From positions 19,324 through 25,021 of the forward strand of contig DFYJ01000098.1 in assembly GCA_002383325.1 (NCBI GenBank): a stretch of DNA of 5,698 bases. The letters are read 5' to 3'. A program made the translations under genes and the position numbers. Below the pieces are notes generated by a model, which was not told where the DNA came from, did no database searches, and saw nothing but the letters and a program-made list of their open reading frames with translations. Positions 1-5,698 of this stretch are shown here, piece by piece (position 1 is the stretch's first letter; each line of letters starts with the position of its first letter). The stretch is from Candidatus Aminicenantes bacterium UBA4085. Its GTDB lineage: Bacteria; Acidobacteriota; Aminicenantia; Aminicenantales; UBA4085.

Positions 1-1952
1 TCGGGGTTGTTCATGAAGTTGACGTAGCGCTTCAGCACTTCCGGGTCGAATTCCAGGGTATTCTTGATGACCCGGCGGAACTTGGCGTTGTCCTCGTCCC
101 GCATCATGTGCATGAAGGCGCTGTTGTAGACCCGGTGCATGCCGAGGGTCCGGACGAAGTAGCCCTCCATCAGCCAGAAGGCCTCGGCCAGGAGCAGGGT
201 GTCGGGAGCCTCGGCCGCGACCCGGTCCACCACATCCCGCCAGAACTCCTCCGGCACGGCGGCCTCGAAAGCCTCGCGGCTCATCCCGTGCTCGGAACGC
301 GAGGGGATGGCCCCGCCCTCTCCAGGCTCGGGATACCACAGCCTCTGCAGGTGCCGACGGGCCAGGGTCATGGCCGCGTCGAAGCGGATGACCGGGAAGC
401 GGCGGGCCACATCCAGGATGGTCCGGATGACGGCCTCCCGGACCTCGGGCTTGAGATAATCGAGCTGGGCGGTGTCGTTCCAGGGGAAGCTGGTGCCGTC
501 GTTGCCGTGGTAGATGTAGCGGGTCTCGCCGGTCCGCTTGTCCCAGCGCTTGAAGACGACGGCCGCGTCGCTGCGGTCGAAGTAGTGGTCCTCGACCTGG
601 ATGCCGGCCCGGTCGTCCTCCGACAGGTCGGGCCCGTTGAAGCCGTAGGCCGGGTAGGGCGGCTGGGGCAGGCTGATGAACCAGTCCGGGTGCTCCATGA
701 CCCAGCGCGAGTCGATGCCCATGTGGTTGGGGACCATGTCGGAGGCCAGCCGGATGCCGCGGGCCGCGGCCCTGGCCTTGAGGTCCTGCAGAGCCGATTC
801 GCCGCCCAGGTCCTCGGCGATGGCATAGTCGTAGAGGGAGTAGGCGGAGGCGACCGCCTCGGGATTGCCCATCATCTGCTTGATCCGGCGCGAGGCGCGG
901 CTCCGCTCCCAGAGGCCGATCAGCCACAGGCCCGTGATGCCGGCCTGGCGCAGGGAATCGAGCTCCTGATCCGGGATCTGGTCGAGCCGGTGGATGGGCC
1001 GGTCGTGACGGCGCGACAGCTGGTCCAGCCAGACATAGGTGTTTTTGGCCATGAGGACCAGGTTGGGCATCCAGTCCAAGTCGGCGCTGAACTGCTCGGG
1101 CTCGGGCTCGCCGGCCCGGCGCGAGCCGCCGAACAGGCCCAGCGAGCCGGACAGGGTGTCGGGGCCGAAGGACGGGACCCGGGCCGGACCCGGCCCGCCG
1201 AAGACGGCCTTGGTCTCCTCGCGCAGGTAGTCCAGAGCCCGAAGAAGCCGGTCCAGGAAGCCGCTCAGGAAGGGAGCCCAGTGATCGCGGATGAAGGCCA
1301 GCTGGCCGGCCAGCGAATCCGGAGAGGCCAGGGCCGGTCCGCGCAGGAAGTCGATCAAGTTCATGCCGTCGGGTCCGAAAGGCGGCTGCGACTCGAAGTA
1401 GGCCCGGGCATCCTTGAGCACGTCGGGGTAGGCCTTCGTCTCCGCCAGGGGCTCGTCATCCATCAAATCGCGCAGGGGCCCGAGGGCGGGATTGAGATTG
1501 GCCAAGCGGACGAGCCAGGCCGCCTGCAGCTCCGTCGGACGGCGCGGCTCGCCGTCGTCGGCTCCATCGAGATAGGCTTGCGGATTGAAATTCCCTTGCC
1601 GGGCGGCCGGAGGAGGAAATTCCTCGACCAGGCGGAGGCAGAGCACCTCAGCCGCGTCCTGTCCCTGGGCTTCGGCCAAGCCGTCCAGGGCTCCGGCCAA
1701 ACCGGCCAGGCCGACCTGCTGACGAAACCAGGCGATGATCTTGCGCTGGCAATCCTGGATCAGGGCCAGGGCGGTGATTTCCGAGGCCAGGAGGGGCGGC
1801 CGGCCGGTCCGGACGGCATTGATCGTGCGGGCCCAGAGCCGGGCGGTTTGTAGATCGTCCGCGGGTGAGCCCTCGTCCGGAGCGGACGGGGGAGCGTCCA
1901 AGGCGAAGGCTTCGCGGGCGCGCCGCGAGAGACGGAGATCGGTCAAGGACAT
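1..1952 (-). CDS. GH13 alpha-amylase-superfamily glycosidase or glycosyltransferase, 3' end outside window
   Basis: Reading the minus strand from ATG at 1952 gives 650 uninterrupted residues (start MSLTDLRLSRRAREAF) that run off the left edge, so the C-terminus is missing. The GH13 conserved regions are visible: region I DMVPNHM (Asp405, Asn409, His410), region II VIRFDAAMTL (Arg523 and probable nucleophile Asp525) and region III LLLAEAFW (probable acid/base Glu590). Region IV begins at the edge as VNFMNNP (644-650), and the next codon starts GA (Asp or Glu). The barrel seems to start near residue 305; about 300 mostly helical-looking residues precede it and match no domain I can name. Residues 411-515 would be domain B. 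The 65-residue gap between nucleophile and acid/base is longer than in ordinary amylases (about 25-30), so an insertion lies there. No signal peptide is seen, so a cytoplasmic role on alpha-glucans or maltooligosaccharides is inferred. The start is set by AAGGAGG six bases upstream. The GH13 fold is secure; subfamily, substrate and hydrolase versus transferase activity are open. Confidence 0.88.
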   Translation of the reverse strand, partial: MSLTDLRLSRRAREAFALDAPPSAPDEGSPADDLQTARLWARTINAVRTGRPPLLASEITALALIQDCQRKIIAWFRQQVGLAGLAGALDGLAEAQGQDAAEVLCLRLVEEFPPPAARQGNFNPQAYLDGADDGEPRRPTELQAAWLVRLANLNPALGPLRDLMDDEPLAETKAYPDVLKDARAYFESQPPFGPDGMNLIDFLRGPALASPDSLAGQLAFIRDHWAPFLSGFLDRLLRALDYLREETKAVFGGPGPARVPSFGPDTLSGSLGLFGGSRRAGEPEPEQFSADLDWMPNLVLMAKNTYVWLDQLSRRHDRPIHRLDQIPDQELDSLRQAGITGLWLIGLWERSRASRRIKQMMGNPEAVASAYSLYDYAIAEDLGGESALQDLKARAAARGIRLASDMVPNHMGIDSRWVMEHPDWFISLPQPPYPAYGFNGPDLSEDDRAGIQVEDHYFDRSDAAVVFKRWDKRTGETRYIYHGNDGTSFPWNDTAQLDYLKPEVREAVIRTILDVARRFPVIRFDAAMTLARRHLQRLWYPEPGEGGAIPSRSEHGMSREAFEAAVPEEFWRDVVDRVAAEAPDTLLLAEAFWLMEGYFVRTLGMHRVYNSAFMHMMRDEDNAKFRRVIKNTLEFDPEVLKRYVNFMNNP

Positions 1953-1958
1953 GCCGGG

Positions 1959-1965
1959 CCTCCTT
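1959..1965 (-). promoter_or_regulatory. Ribosome binding site of the GH13 gene
   Basis: AAGGAGG on the minus strand ends six bases before the ATG at 1952. It is a full anti-Shine-Dalgarno match and fixes this start codon. Confidence 0.85.
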
Positions 1966-1976
1966 GAATGCGAATC

Positions 1977-1985
1977 AGCATATCA
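1977..1985 (-). promoter_or_regulatory. Possible extended -10 promoter element for the GH13 gene
   Basis: On the minus strand, TGA followed by TATGCT (4 of 6 matches to TATAAT, with a TGn extension) lies about 25 bp upstream of the start codon. Transcription would begin near 1970 and give a short leader that still contains the ribosome binding site. No good -35 hexamer is seen at the expected spacing, so this is a tentative call. Confidence 0.3.
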
Positions 1986-2024
1986 GGAAACGCCGTCCGG
2001 CAGAAGTCCCCGCCGGGACCCAGG

Positions 2025-2054
2025 TTGACCGCGCTTCCCGGCCTGTGCTATGGA
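2025..2054 (+). promoter_or_regulatory. Probable sigma-70-type promoter of the BNR protein gene
   Basis: TTGACC (2025-2030, 5 of 6 matches to the -35 consensus) is followed after 18 bp by TATGGA (2049-2054, 3 of 6), which is preceded by TGC, an extended -10 motif. The predicted transcript starts near 2061, leaving a leader of about 30 bases with the ribosome binding site at 2081-2087. If correct, the in-frame ATG at 2050 lies inside the -10 element and cannot be the translation start. The rest of the divergent region 1953-2091 shows only a short direct repeat (ATCAG at 1974 and 1982). Confidence 0.45.
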
Positions 2055-2080
2055 GTGTCCTTCGGCCAAGGCTGGATTCC

Positions 2081-2087
2081 AAGGAGG
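2081..2087 (+). promoter_or_regulatory. Ribosome binding site that decides the BNR protein start
   Basis: AAGGAGG lies four bases before the ATG at 2092. No comparable site precedes the in-frame upstream ATG at 2050, so 2092 is preferred. Confidence 0.8.
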
Positions 2088-2091
2088 TCGC

Positions 2092-4770
2092 ATGCGCACA
2101 CCCAAGACTACCCTTCGCCTGATCGTCCTCGCGGCGCTTATCGTCCCGCTGGCCATGGCGGGCTCCCTGACCGGACAAGCCCCGGCCGCGGCCGGACTGT
2201 TTAAAGCCATCTCCTACCGACCCATCGGCCCCTCCGCGCAAGGCGGGCGCTTCACGGCCTTCGCCGTGCCCCTGCAGCAGCCGGGCACCTTCTACGCGGC
2301 GGCCGGCTCCGGCGGCCTGTGGAAGACGGTCAACCACGGCGAGACCTTTGAGCCGATCTTCGACCTCGAGAGAGTCTACTCCATCGGGGCGGTGGCGGTG
2401 GCGCCGAGCGATCCCCATGTGCTCTACGTGGGGACAGGCGAAGCCAATTGCTCGCGGTCGACCTACTGGGGCGACGGCGTCTACAAATCCGTCGACGCCG
2501 GGAAGACATGGAAGAACGTGGGGCTGCCGGAGTCGCAACATATCCCGCGCCTGGTCATCCACCCGGCCGATCCCGACGTCGTCTATGTGGCCGCCTTAGG
2601 CCATCTCTATAGCGAGAATCCCGAACGCGGCGTCTTCAAGACCGTCGACGGGGGCAAGACCTGGGACAAAATCCTGTTCGTCGACAACCGGACCGGGGCC
2701 GTCGACATCGTCCTCGATCCCAAGAACCCGGAGATCGTCTACGCCGCCATGTATGACAAGCTGCGGCTGCCCTGGACCTACATGGTCGGCGGCCCGGGCT
2801 CGGGCATCCACAAATCGACCGACGGCGGCAAGACCTGGACCAAGCTGGCCGGCGGGCTGCCTGCCGGCATGCTCGGCCGCATCGGGCTGACCATCTTCCC
2901 CAAGAACCCGGACATCCTCTACGCCGTCATCGAGAACGCCAACAAGCCCGGGATGGCGCCTGAGGCCCGCTGGCAGGAGATCCTGCTGGGCAAGTCCAGC
3001 GCCGGCATGATCGACGGCGAAGTCTACCGGACCGAGGATGCTGGGGCCACATGGCGCAAGGTCAGCCCCGAGAAGCAGGCCATCTCAGCCAACCCGGGCT
3101 ACTACTACGCCGACATCATCGTCGACCCCAACGACGACCAGCACGTCTACGCCCTGTCGGTCGGCGTCCAGGAATCGCGCAACGGCGGCCGCACCTGGGC
3201 CGCGCCGTTCCGCTTCGGCGGCGACAACCACGCCTTGTGGATCGATCCGGCCGAGTCCAAGCACATGCTCCTGGGCTATGATCACGGCCTGGGCGTGACC
3301 CACGACGGCGGCAAGACCTGGCACAGACCGGACCACCTGGCGGTGGGTCAGCTCTACGCCCTGGACTACGACATGTCCCAGCCTTACCGGGTGGCCTGCG
3401 GCCTGCAGGACAACGGCTCGCTCATCGGGCCCAGCACCGGCAAGAACGGCGTCCCCATCGACTTCGAGGACTGGACCACGGTCGGCGGCGGCGACGGCAT
3501 GTACAACGTCTTCGACAAGGCGACCAACCGCTACCTCTACACCGAAAGCCAGTTCGGGCCGCTGGCCCGGCTCGACCTCAAGACGGGCCAGAGCAAGAGC
3601 ATCGCTTACCGGGGCGGGGCCATGAAGCGCTTCAACTGGAACTCGCCGGTCCATATCTCGCACCTCGACTCCGACGTCGTCTACCATTGCGGGAATATCG
3701 TCGTGAAATCGGTCAACCGGGGCGAGTCCTGGACGGAGATCAGCGGCGACCTGACGACTAACGATCCGGCCAAGCTGCCCAACGGCACCGGCGGCGACGC
3801 CAATATCCAGTACTGCACCATCACCACCTTTGCCGAATCGACCCTGCAGCCCGGGCTGTTGTGGGTCGGCACCGACGACGGCCTGGTCTGGGTCACCCAG
3901 GACGACGGAGCTAAGTGGTCCAAGGTCAGTGATAAGATCGCCGGCAACCCGGGTTACTGGGTCAGCCGGGTCGAGGCGTCCTCGTCCCAGCCCGGCACCG
4001 CTTACGTTTCCTATACCGGCTACCGCAACGACGACTTCCGGCCTTTCCTCTACAAGACCACGGACTTCGGTCAGACCTGGACGTCGATAGCCGGCGGCCT
4101 GCCGCCCGGGCCGATCAATGTCGTTCGGGAGGATCCCCGCCATCCGCTCCTGCTCTTCGTCGGAACGGACTTCGGTGTCTGGGCCAGCCTGGACGGCGGC
4201 AAGGCCTGGGACTCTCTGCAGTCCAACATGCCCGCCGTGGCGGTCCATGACCTCAAGATCCATCCGCGCGACCGCGACCTGATCGTCGGCACCCACGGCC
4301 GCTCCGTCTGGATCGCCGACATCGCGGCCCTGGAGGAGATGACGCCGCAGGCCATGGCGGAGGACGTCCGCCTCTGCTCGGTCGAGCCCCGCATCCGATG
4401 GACCCGCGGGTTGCGGCCCGAGGCGGCCGGGAACAATATGGGCGGTGTCAGCGAGCCGGCCGGGATGGCCATCCGCTACTACCTGAAGGCCCGGCCGAAG
4501 GGCGAGGTCAAGGTCCAGATTCTCAAGGGAGAGGCGGTCGTCAGCGAAATCAAGGGGACGGCTGAAGCCGGGCTGAATTCGGTGACGTGGAACATGCGCC
4601 GCGACCCGAGCGCCGCGGAGAAGCAGACCGCCGCCGCGCGAAGGAGCCGCTTCGGCGGAGCCGCCGGACCGGAAGCCCCGACAGGGGAGTACACCGTGGC
4701 CCTGCTGGTTGATGGCAAGAAGTTGACGGCTCCGGCGGTGATCCTGCCGGACCCGGCCAACATCGAATAG
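2092..4770 (+). CDS. Secreted two-propeller Asp-box/BNR repeat protein (VPS10/sortilin-like, glycosyl-hydrolase-like)
   Basis: The 892-residue product starts with a signal peptide: basic MRTPKTTLR, a hydrophobic stretch to about residue 22, and a likely cleavage at AMA|G after residue 23. No lipobox Cys is seen, so it is exported rather than a lipoprotein. At least eleven Asp-box motifs (S/T-x-D/N-x-G-x-T/S-W type) begin near residues 79, 133, 184, 242, 314, 362, 403, 540, 602, 656 and 699, for example SVDAGKTW, STDGGKTW and TTDFGQTW. This fits two tandem beta-propellers as in the BNR/sortilin-like and GH74-like superfamily. The 137-residue interval between motifs 7 and 8 holds QDNGS (439-443) and GGGDG (465-469), segments I associate with this family. 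GTHGRSVWI (733-741) looks like the closing blade, and residues from about 794 resemble a C-terminal Ig-like beta-sandwich ending GEYTVALLVDGKK. The protein stops soon after this domain, whereas many relatives I recall are longer. It is often annotated as a glycosyl hydrolase, but no catalytic pair can be assigned, so substrate and activity are unknown. Confidence 0.88.
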   Translation: MRTPKTTLRLIVLAALIVPLAMAGSLTGQAPAAAGLFKAISYRPIGPSAQGGRFTAFAVPLQQPGTFYAAAGSGGLWKTVNHGETFEPIFDLERVYSIGAVAVAPSDPHVLYVGTGEANCSRSTYWGDGVYKSVDAGKTWKNVGLPESQHIPRLVIHPADPDVVYVAALGHLYSENPERGVFKTVDGGKTWDKILFVDNRTGAVDIVLDPKNPEIVYAAMYDKLRLPWTYMVGGPGSGIHKSTDGGKTWTKLAGGLPAGMLGRIGLTIFPKNPDILYAVIENANKPGMAPEARWQEILLGKSSAGMIDGEVYRTEDAGATWRKVSPEKQAISANPGYYYADIIVDPNDDQHVYALSVGVQESRNGGRTWAAPFRFGGDNHALWIDPAESKHMLLGYDHGLGVTHDGGKTWHRPDHLAVGQLYALDYDMSQPYRVACGLQDNGSLIGPSTGKNGVPIDFEDWTTVGGGDGMYNVFDKATNRYLYTESQFGPLARLDLKTGQSKSIAYRGGAMKRFNWNSPVHISHLDSDVVYHCGNIVVKSVNRGESWTEISGDLTTNDPAKLPNGTGGDANIQYCTITTFAESTLQPGLLWVGTDDGLVWVTQDDGAKWSKVSDKIAGNPGYWVSRVEASSSQPGTAYVSYTGYRNDDFRPFLYKTTDFGQTWTSIAGGLPPGPINVVREDPRHPLLLFVGTDFGVWASLDGGKAWDSLQSNMPAVAVHDLKIHPRDRDLIVGTHGRSVWIADIAALEEMTPQAMAEDVRLCSVEPRIRWTRGLRPEAAGNNMGGVSEPAGMAIRYYLKARPKGEVKVQILKGEAVVSEIKGTAEAGLNSVTWNMRRDPSAAEKQTAAARRSRFGGAAGPEAPTGEYTVALLVDGKKLTAPAVILPDPANIE

Positions 4771-4776
4771 AGTGAC

Positions 4777-4799
4777 AGATGTAAATCCGCTTTACATCT
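4777..4799. promoter_or_regulatory. Perfect 9-bp inverted repeat, possible activator-binding site
   Basis: AGATGTAAA (4777-4785) and TTTACATCT (4791-4799) are exact reverse complements around a 5-base centre (TCCGC). It is AT-rich against a GC-rich background and starts six bases after the BNR gene stop. Its centre (4788) lies about 76 bp upstream of the start point predicted from the sigma-54 promoter. The 6-5-6 core TGTAAA/TTTACA has the same geometry as NtrC-type dyads, so an enhancer-binding-protein site is plausible. The alternative is a weak terminator of the BNR gene, but the stem has only three G/C pairs and is followed by TCCGGG rather than a T-tract. Confidence 0.55.
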
Positions 4800-4836
4800 T
4801 CCGGGACACATCCAGGCTGGCCTCCCCCGGACGGAG

Positions 4837-4853
4837 CTGGCACGCCGCTTGCT
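4837..4853 (+). promoter_or_regulatory. Sigma-54 (RpoN) -24/-12 promoter of the ABC transporter operon
   Basis: CTGGCACGCCGCTTGCT matches the sigma-54 consensus YTGGCACGrNNNTTGCW at every specified position except the single purine. The -24 GG (4839-4840) and -12 GC (4851-4852) are separated by exactly ten bases, the invariant spacing. Transcription would start near 4864, giving a leader of about 37 bases that includes the ribosome binding site at 4888-4893. It lies between genes and points at the ABC ATPase. Sigma-54 promoters need an AAA+ enhancer-binding activator, which is not encoded in this window. Confidence 0.7.
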
Positions 4854-4887
4854 GGGGATAAAGCGGCGGCGCCCATCGCCGGGGAAC

Positions 4888-4893
4888 GGGAGG
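4888..4893 (+). promoter_or_regulatory. Ribosome binding site of the ABC ATPase gene
   Basis: GGGAGG ends seven bases before the ATG at 4901 and supports that start. Confidence 0.7.
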
Positions 4894-4900
4894 ACCGGGC

Positions 4901-5665
4901 ATGCTCGAACTTCGCGGGGTGACCAAGTGCTACAGCGTCTTTCCGGCCGTGGACAACGTCAGCTTCTCCGTCCGCCCCGGCGAGGTCCTCGGCTATCTCG
5001 GTCCCAACGGGGCCGGAAAATCGACCACCATCAAGATGCTGGCCGGGCTGCTGAAGCCGACATCGGGTGAGATCCTCTACGAAGGCCGGGAGATCCGCCG
5101 CGACCTCCATGCCTTTCGCCGGCGGCTCGGCTACGTTCCCGAGCAGGCCGACATCTACCCCCATCTCAGCGGCCTCGATTACCTGATACTGGTCGGGCGC
5201 CTGCGAGACATCCCGGAGCGGCCTTTGTACGAGAAGGCCCGGGCTTTCCTGCGGGCCTTCGACTTGGATGTTGACCGGGACAATGCCGTCGGCGCCTACT
5301 CCAAGGGCATGCGGCAGAAAGTCCTCCTGGCCGCCGCCCTTCTCCACGATCCCGACGTCCTCTTGCTCGACGAGCCCCTTTCCGGCTTGGACGTGACCAC
5401 CGGGCTGATCGTCCGCGACCTCATCGCCCGCCTGGCCGGCGAGGGCAAGATCGTCCTCTACTCTTCGCACGTCCTGGAGGTGACCGAGAAGGTCTGCACC
5501 AAGGTCATCATCCTCCATCAAGGCAAGGTGGTGGCCGACGACTCGGTGGTCCATCTGCGCGAGCTGATGAAGCTGCCCTCGCTGGTCGAGATCTTCAGCC
5601 AGCTGACGGCCCAGACGGACACGGATGCCATGGCCGGCGACATCGTCGCGGTGATGAAGGGGTGA
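4901..5665 (+). CDS. ABC transporter ATP-binding protein (ABC-2 exporter type)
   Basis: This 254-residue ATPase subunit would power an ABC transporter at the inner face of the cytoplasmic membrane. All nucleotide-binding elements are present in order: an A-loop-region aromatic (Tyr11), Walker A GPNGAGKST (34-42, Lys40), Q-loop Gln82 in VPEQ, signature YSKGM (133-137), Walker B VLLLDE (153-158) with catalytic Glu158, D-loop SGLD (161-164) and switch His190 in SSHVLE. The SKGM form of the signature is common in the ABC-2/CcmA-like exporter group, which handles drugs, lipids, polysaccharides or peptides. The substrate cannot be read from this subunit. The domain fills almost the whole chain, with only a short C-terminal tail after about residue 215 and no fused membrane segment. 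A probable permease gene starts 5 bp after its stop, so the two are likely cotranscribed from the sigma-54 promoter upstream. Everything needed for ATP hydrolysis looks intact. Confidence 0.95.
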   Translation: MLELRGVTKCYSVFPAVDNVSFSVRPGEVLGYLGPNGAGKSTTIKMLAGLLKPTSGEILYEGREIRRDLHAFRRRLGYVPEQADIYPHLSGLDYLILVGRLRDIPERPLYEKARAFLRAFDLDVDRDNAVGAYSKGMRQKVLLAAALLHDPDVLLLDEPLSGLDVTTGLIVRDLIARLAGEGKIVLYSSHVLEVTEKVCTKVIILHQGKVVADDSVVHLRELMKLPSLVEIFSQLTAQTDTDAMAGDIVAVMKG

Positions 5666-5670
5666 GGCCG

Positions 5671-5698
5671 ATGGGCCGCCTCTTCACTTTCGAATATT
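5671..5698 (+). CDS. Start of a probable ABC-2 permease gene, cut by the window edge
   Basis: An ATG five bases after the ATPase stop opens a frame reading MGRLFTFEY to the end of the window. GGGGTGAGG, overlapping the ATPase stop codon, can serve as its ribosome binding site. Tight spacing after an ABC-2-type ATPase makes the cognate membrane permease the expected product, and a short cytoplasmic N-terminus of this kind would fit. Nine residues cannot prove it, so the function is inferred from position only. Confidence 0.6.

Noticed and set aside
108..1853. A 581-codon open frame on the plus strand
   Set aside because: It lies antisense to the GH13 gene. Its product is low-complexity and rich in Gly, Ala, Val and Asp, with no recognisable motif or ribosome binding site. 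Such shadows arise from codon bias in GC-rich DNA.
1994..2020. Imperfect GC-rich inverted repeat (GTCCGGC / GCCGGGAC)
   Set aside because: It is mismatched by a bulge, and such pairs are frequent in GC-rich DNA. No T-tract or regulatory context supports it.
2050..2091. Upstream in-frame ATG at 2050 as the start of the BNR protein
   Set aside because: It has no ribosome binding site, overlaps the probable -10 element, and would put extra residues in front of a typical signal peptide that begins at 2092.
3085..4296. A 403-codon open frame on the minus strand
   Set aside because: It is antisense to the BNR protein gene, which has clear repeats and a signal peptide. The antisense product is a Val/Gly/Asp-rich shadow without family features.
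4857..4862. GATAAA as a sigma-70 -10 box for the ABC operon
   Set aside because: It has 4 of 6 matches but no acceptable -35 at 16-18 bp spacing, and the overlapping sigma-54 motif is far stronger.
5297..5311. ABC signature reading YSKGM instead of LSGGQ as a sign of a defective ATPase
   Set aside because: The SKGM form is common in the ABC-2 exporter group, and all other catalytic motifs are intact.
4550..5554. A 334-codon open frame on the minus strand
   Set aside because: It overlaps the BNR gene end, the regulatory gap and the ABC ATPase, whose motifs are unambiguous on the other strand.

Overview
The window is GC-rich bacterial DNA with dense coding, strong AAGGAGG-type ribosome binding sites and short intergenic gaps. 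Gene content (a secreted Asp-box/BNR propeller protein, an unusual large GH13 enzyme, an ABC-2-type exporter and a candidate sigma-54 promoter) would suit an Acidobacteriota or Aminicenantes-like genome. That placement is an inference from the style of the genes; no marker gene is present.

Layout. Positions 1-1952 (minus strand) hold the first 650 codons of a GH13 alpha-amylase-superfamily gene whose 3' end lies off the left edge. A 139-bp divergent intergenic region (1953-2091) separates it from a secreted 892-residue two-propeller Asp-box/BNR protein on the plus strand (2092-4770). A 130-bp gap (4771-4900) follows, with a perfect 9-bp inverted repeat and, 37 bp further on, a near-perfect sigma-54 (-24/-12) promoter. 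This leads into an ABC transporter ATPase (4901-5665) and, 5 bp after its stop, the first nine codons of a probable permease partner (5671 onward).

How they work together. The GH13 and BNR genes are transcribed away from a shared promoter region but share no obvious pathway: one is an apparently cytoplasmic alpha-glucan-type enzyme, the other an exported protein of unknown substrate. The ABC pair is a separate transcription unit. Its upstream region looks like activator-controlled sigma-54 transcription, with a palindrome centred about 76 bp upstream of the predicted start as a possible enhancer-binding-protein site. That regulatory arrangement is the most noteworthy element seen. No RNA genes, CRISPR arrays, insertion sequences or mobile elements were recognised.
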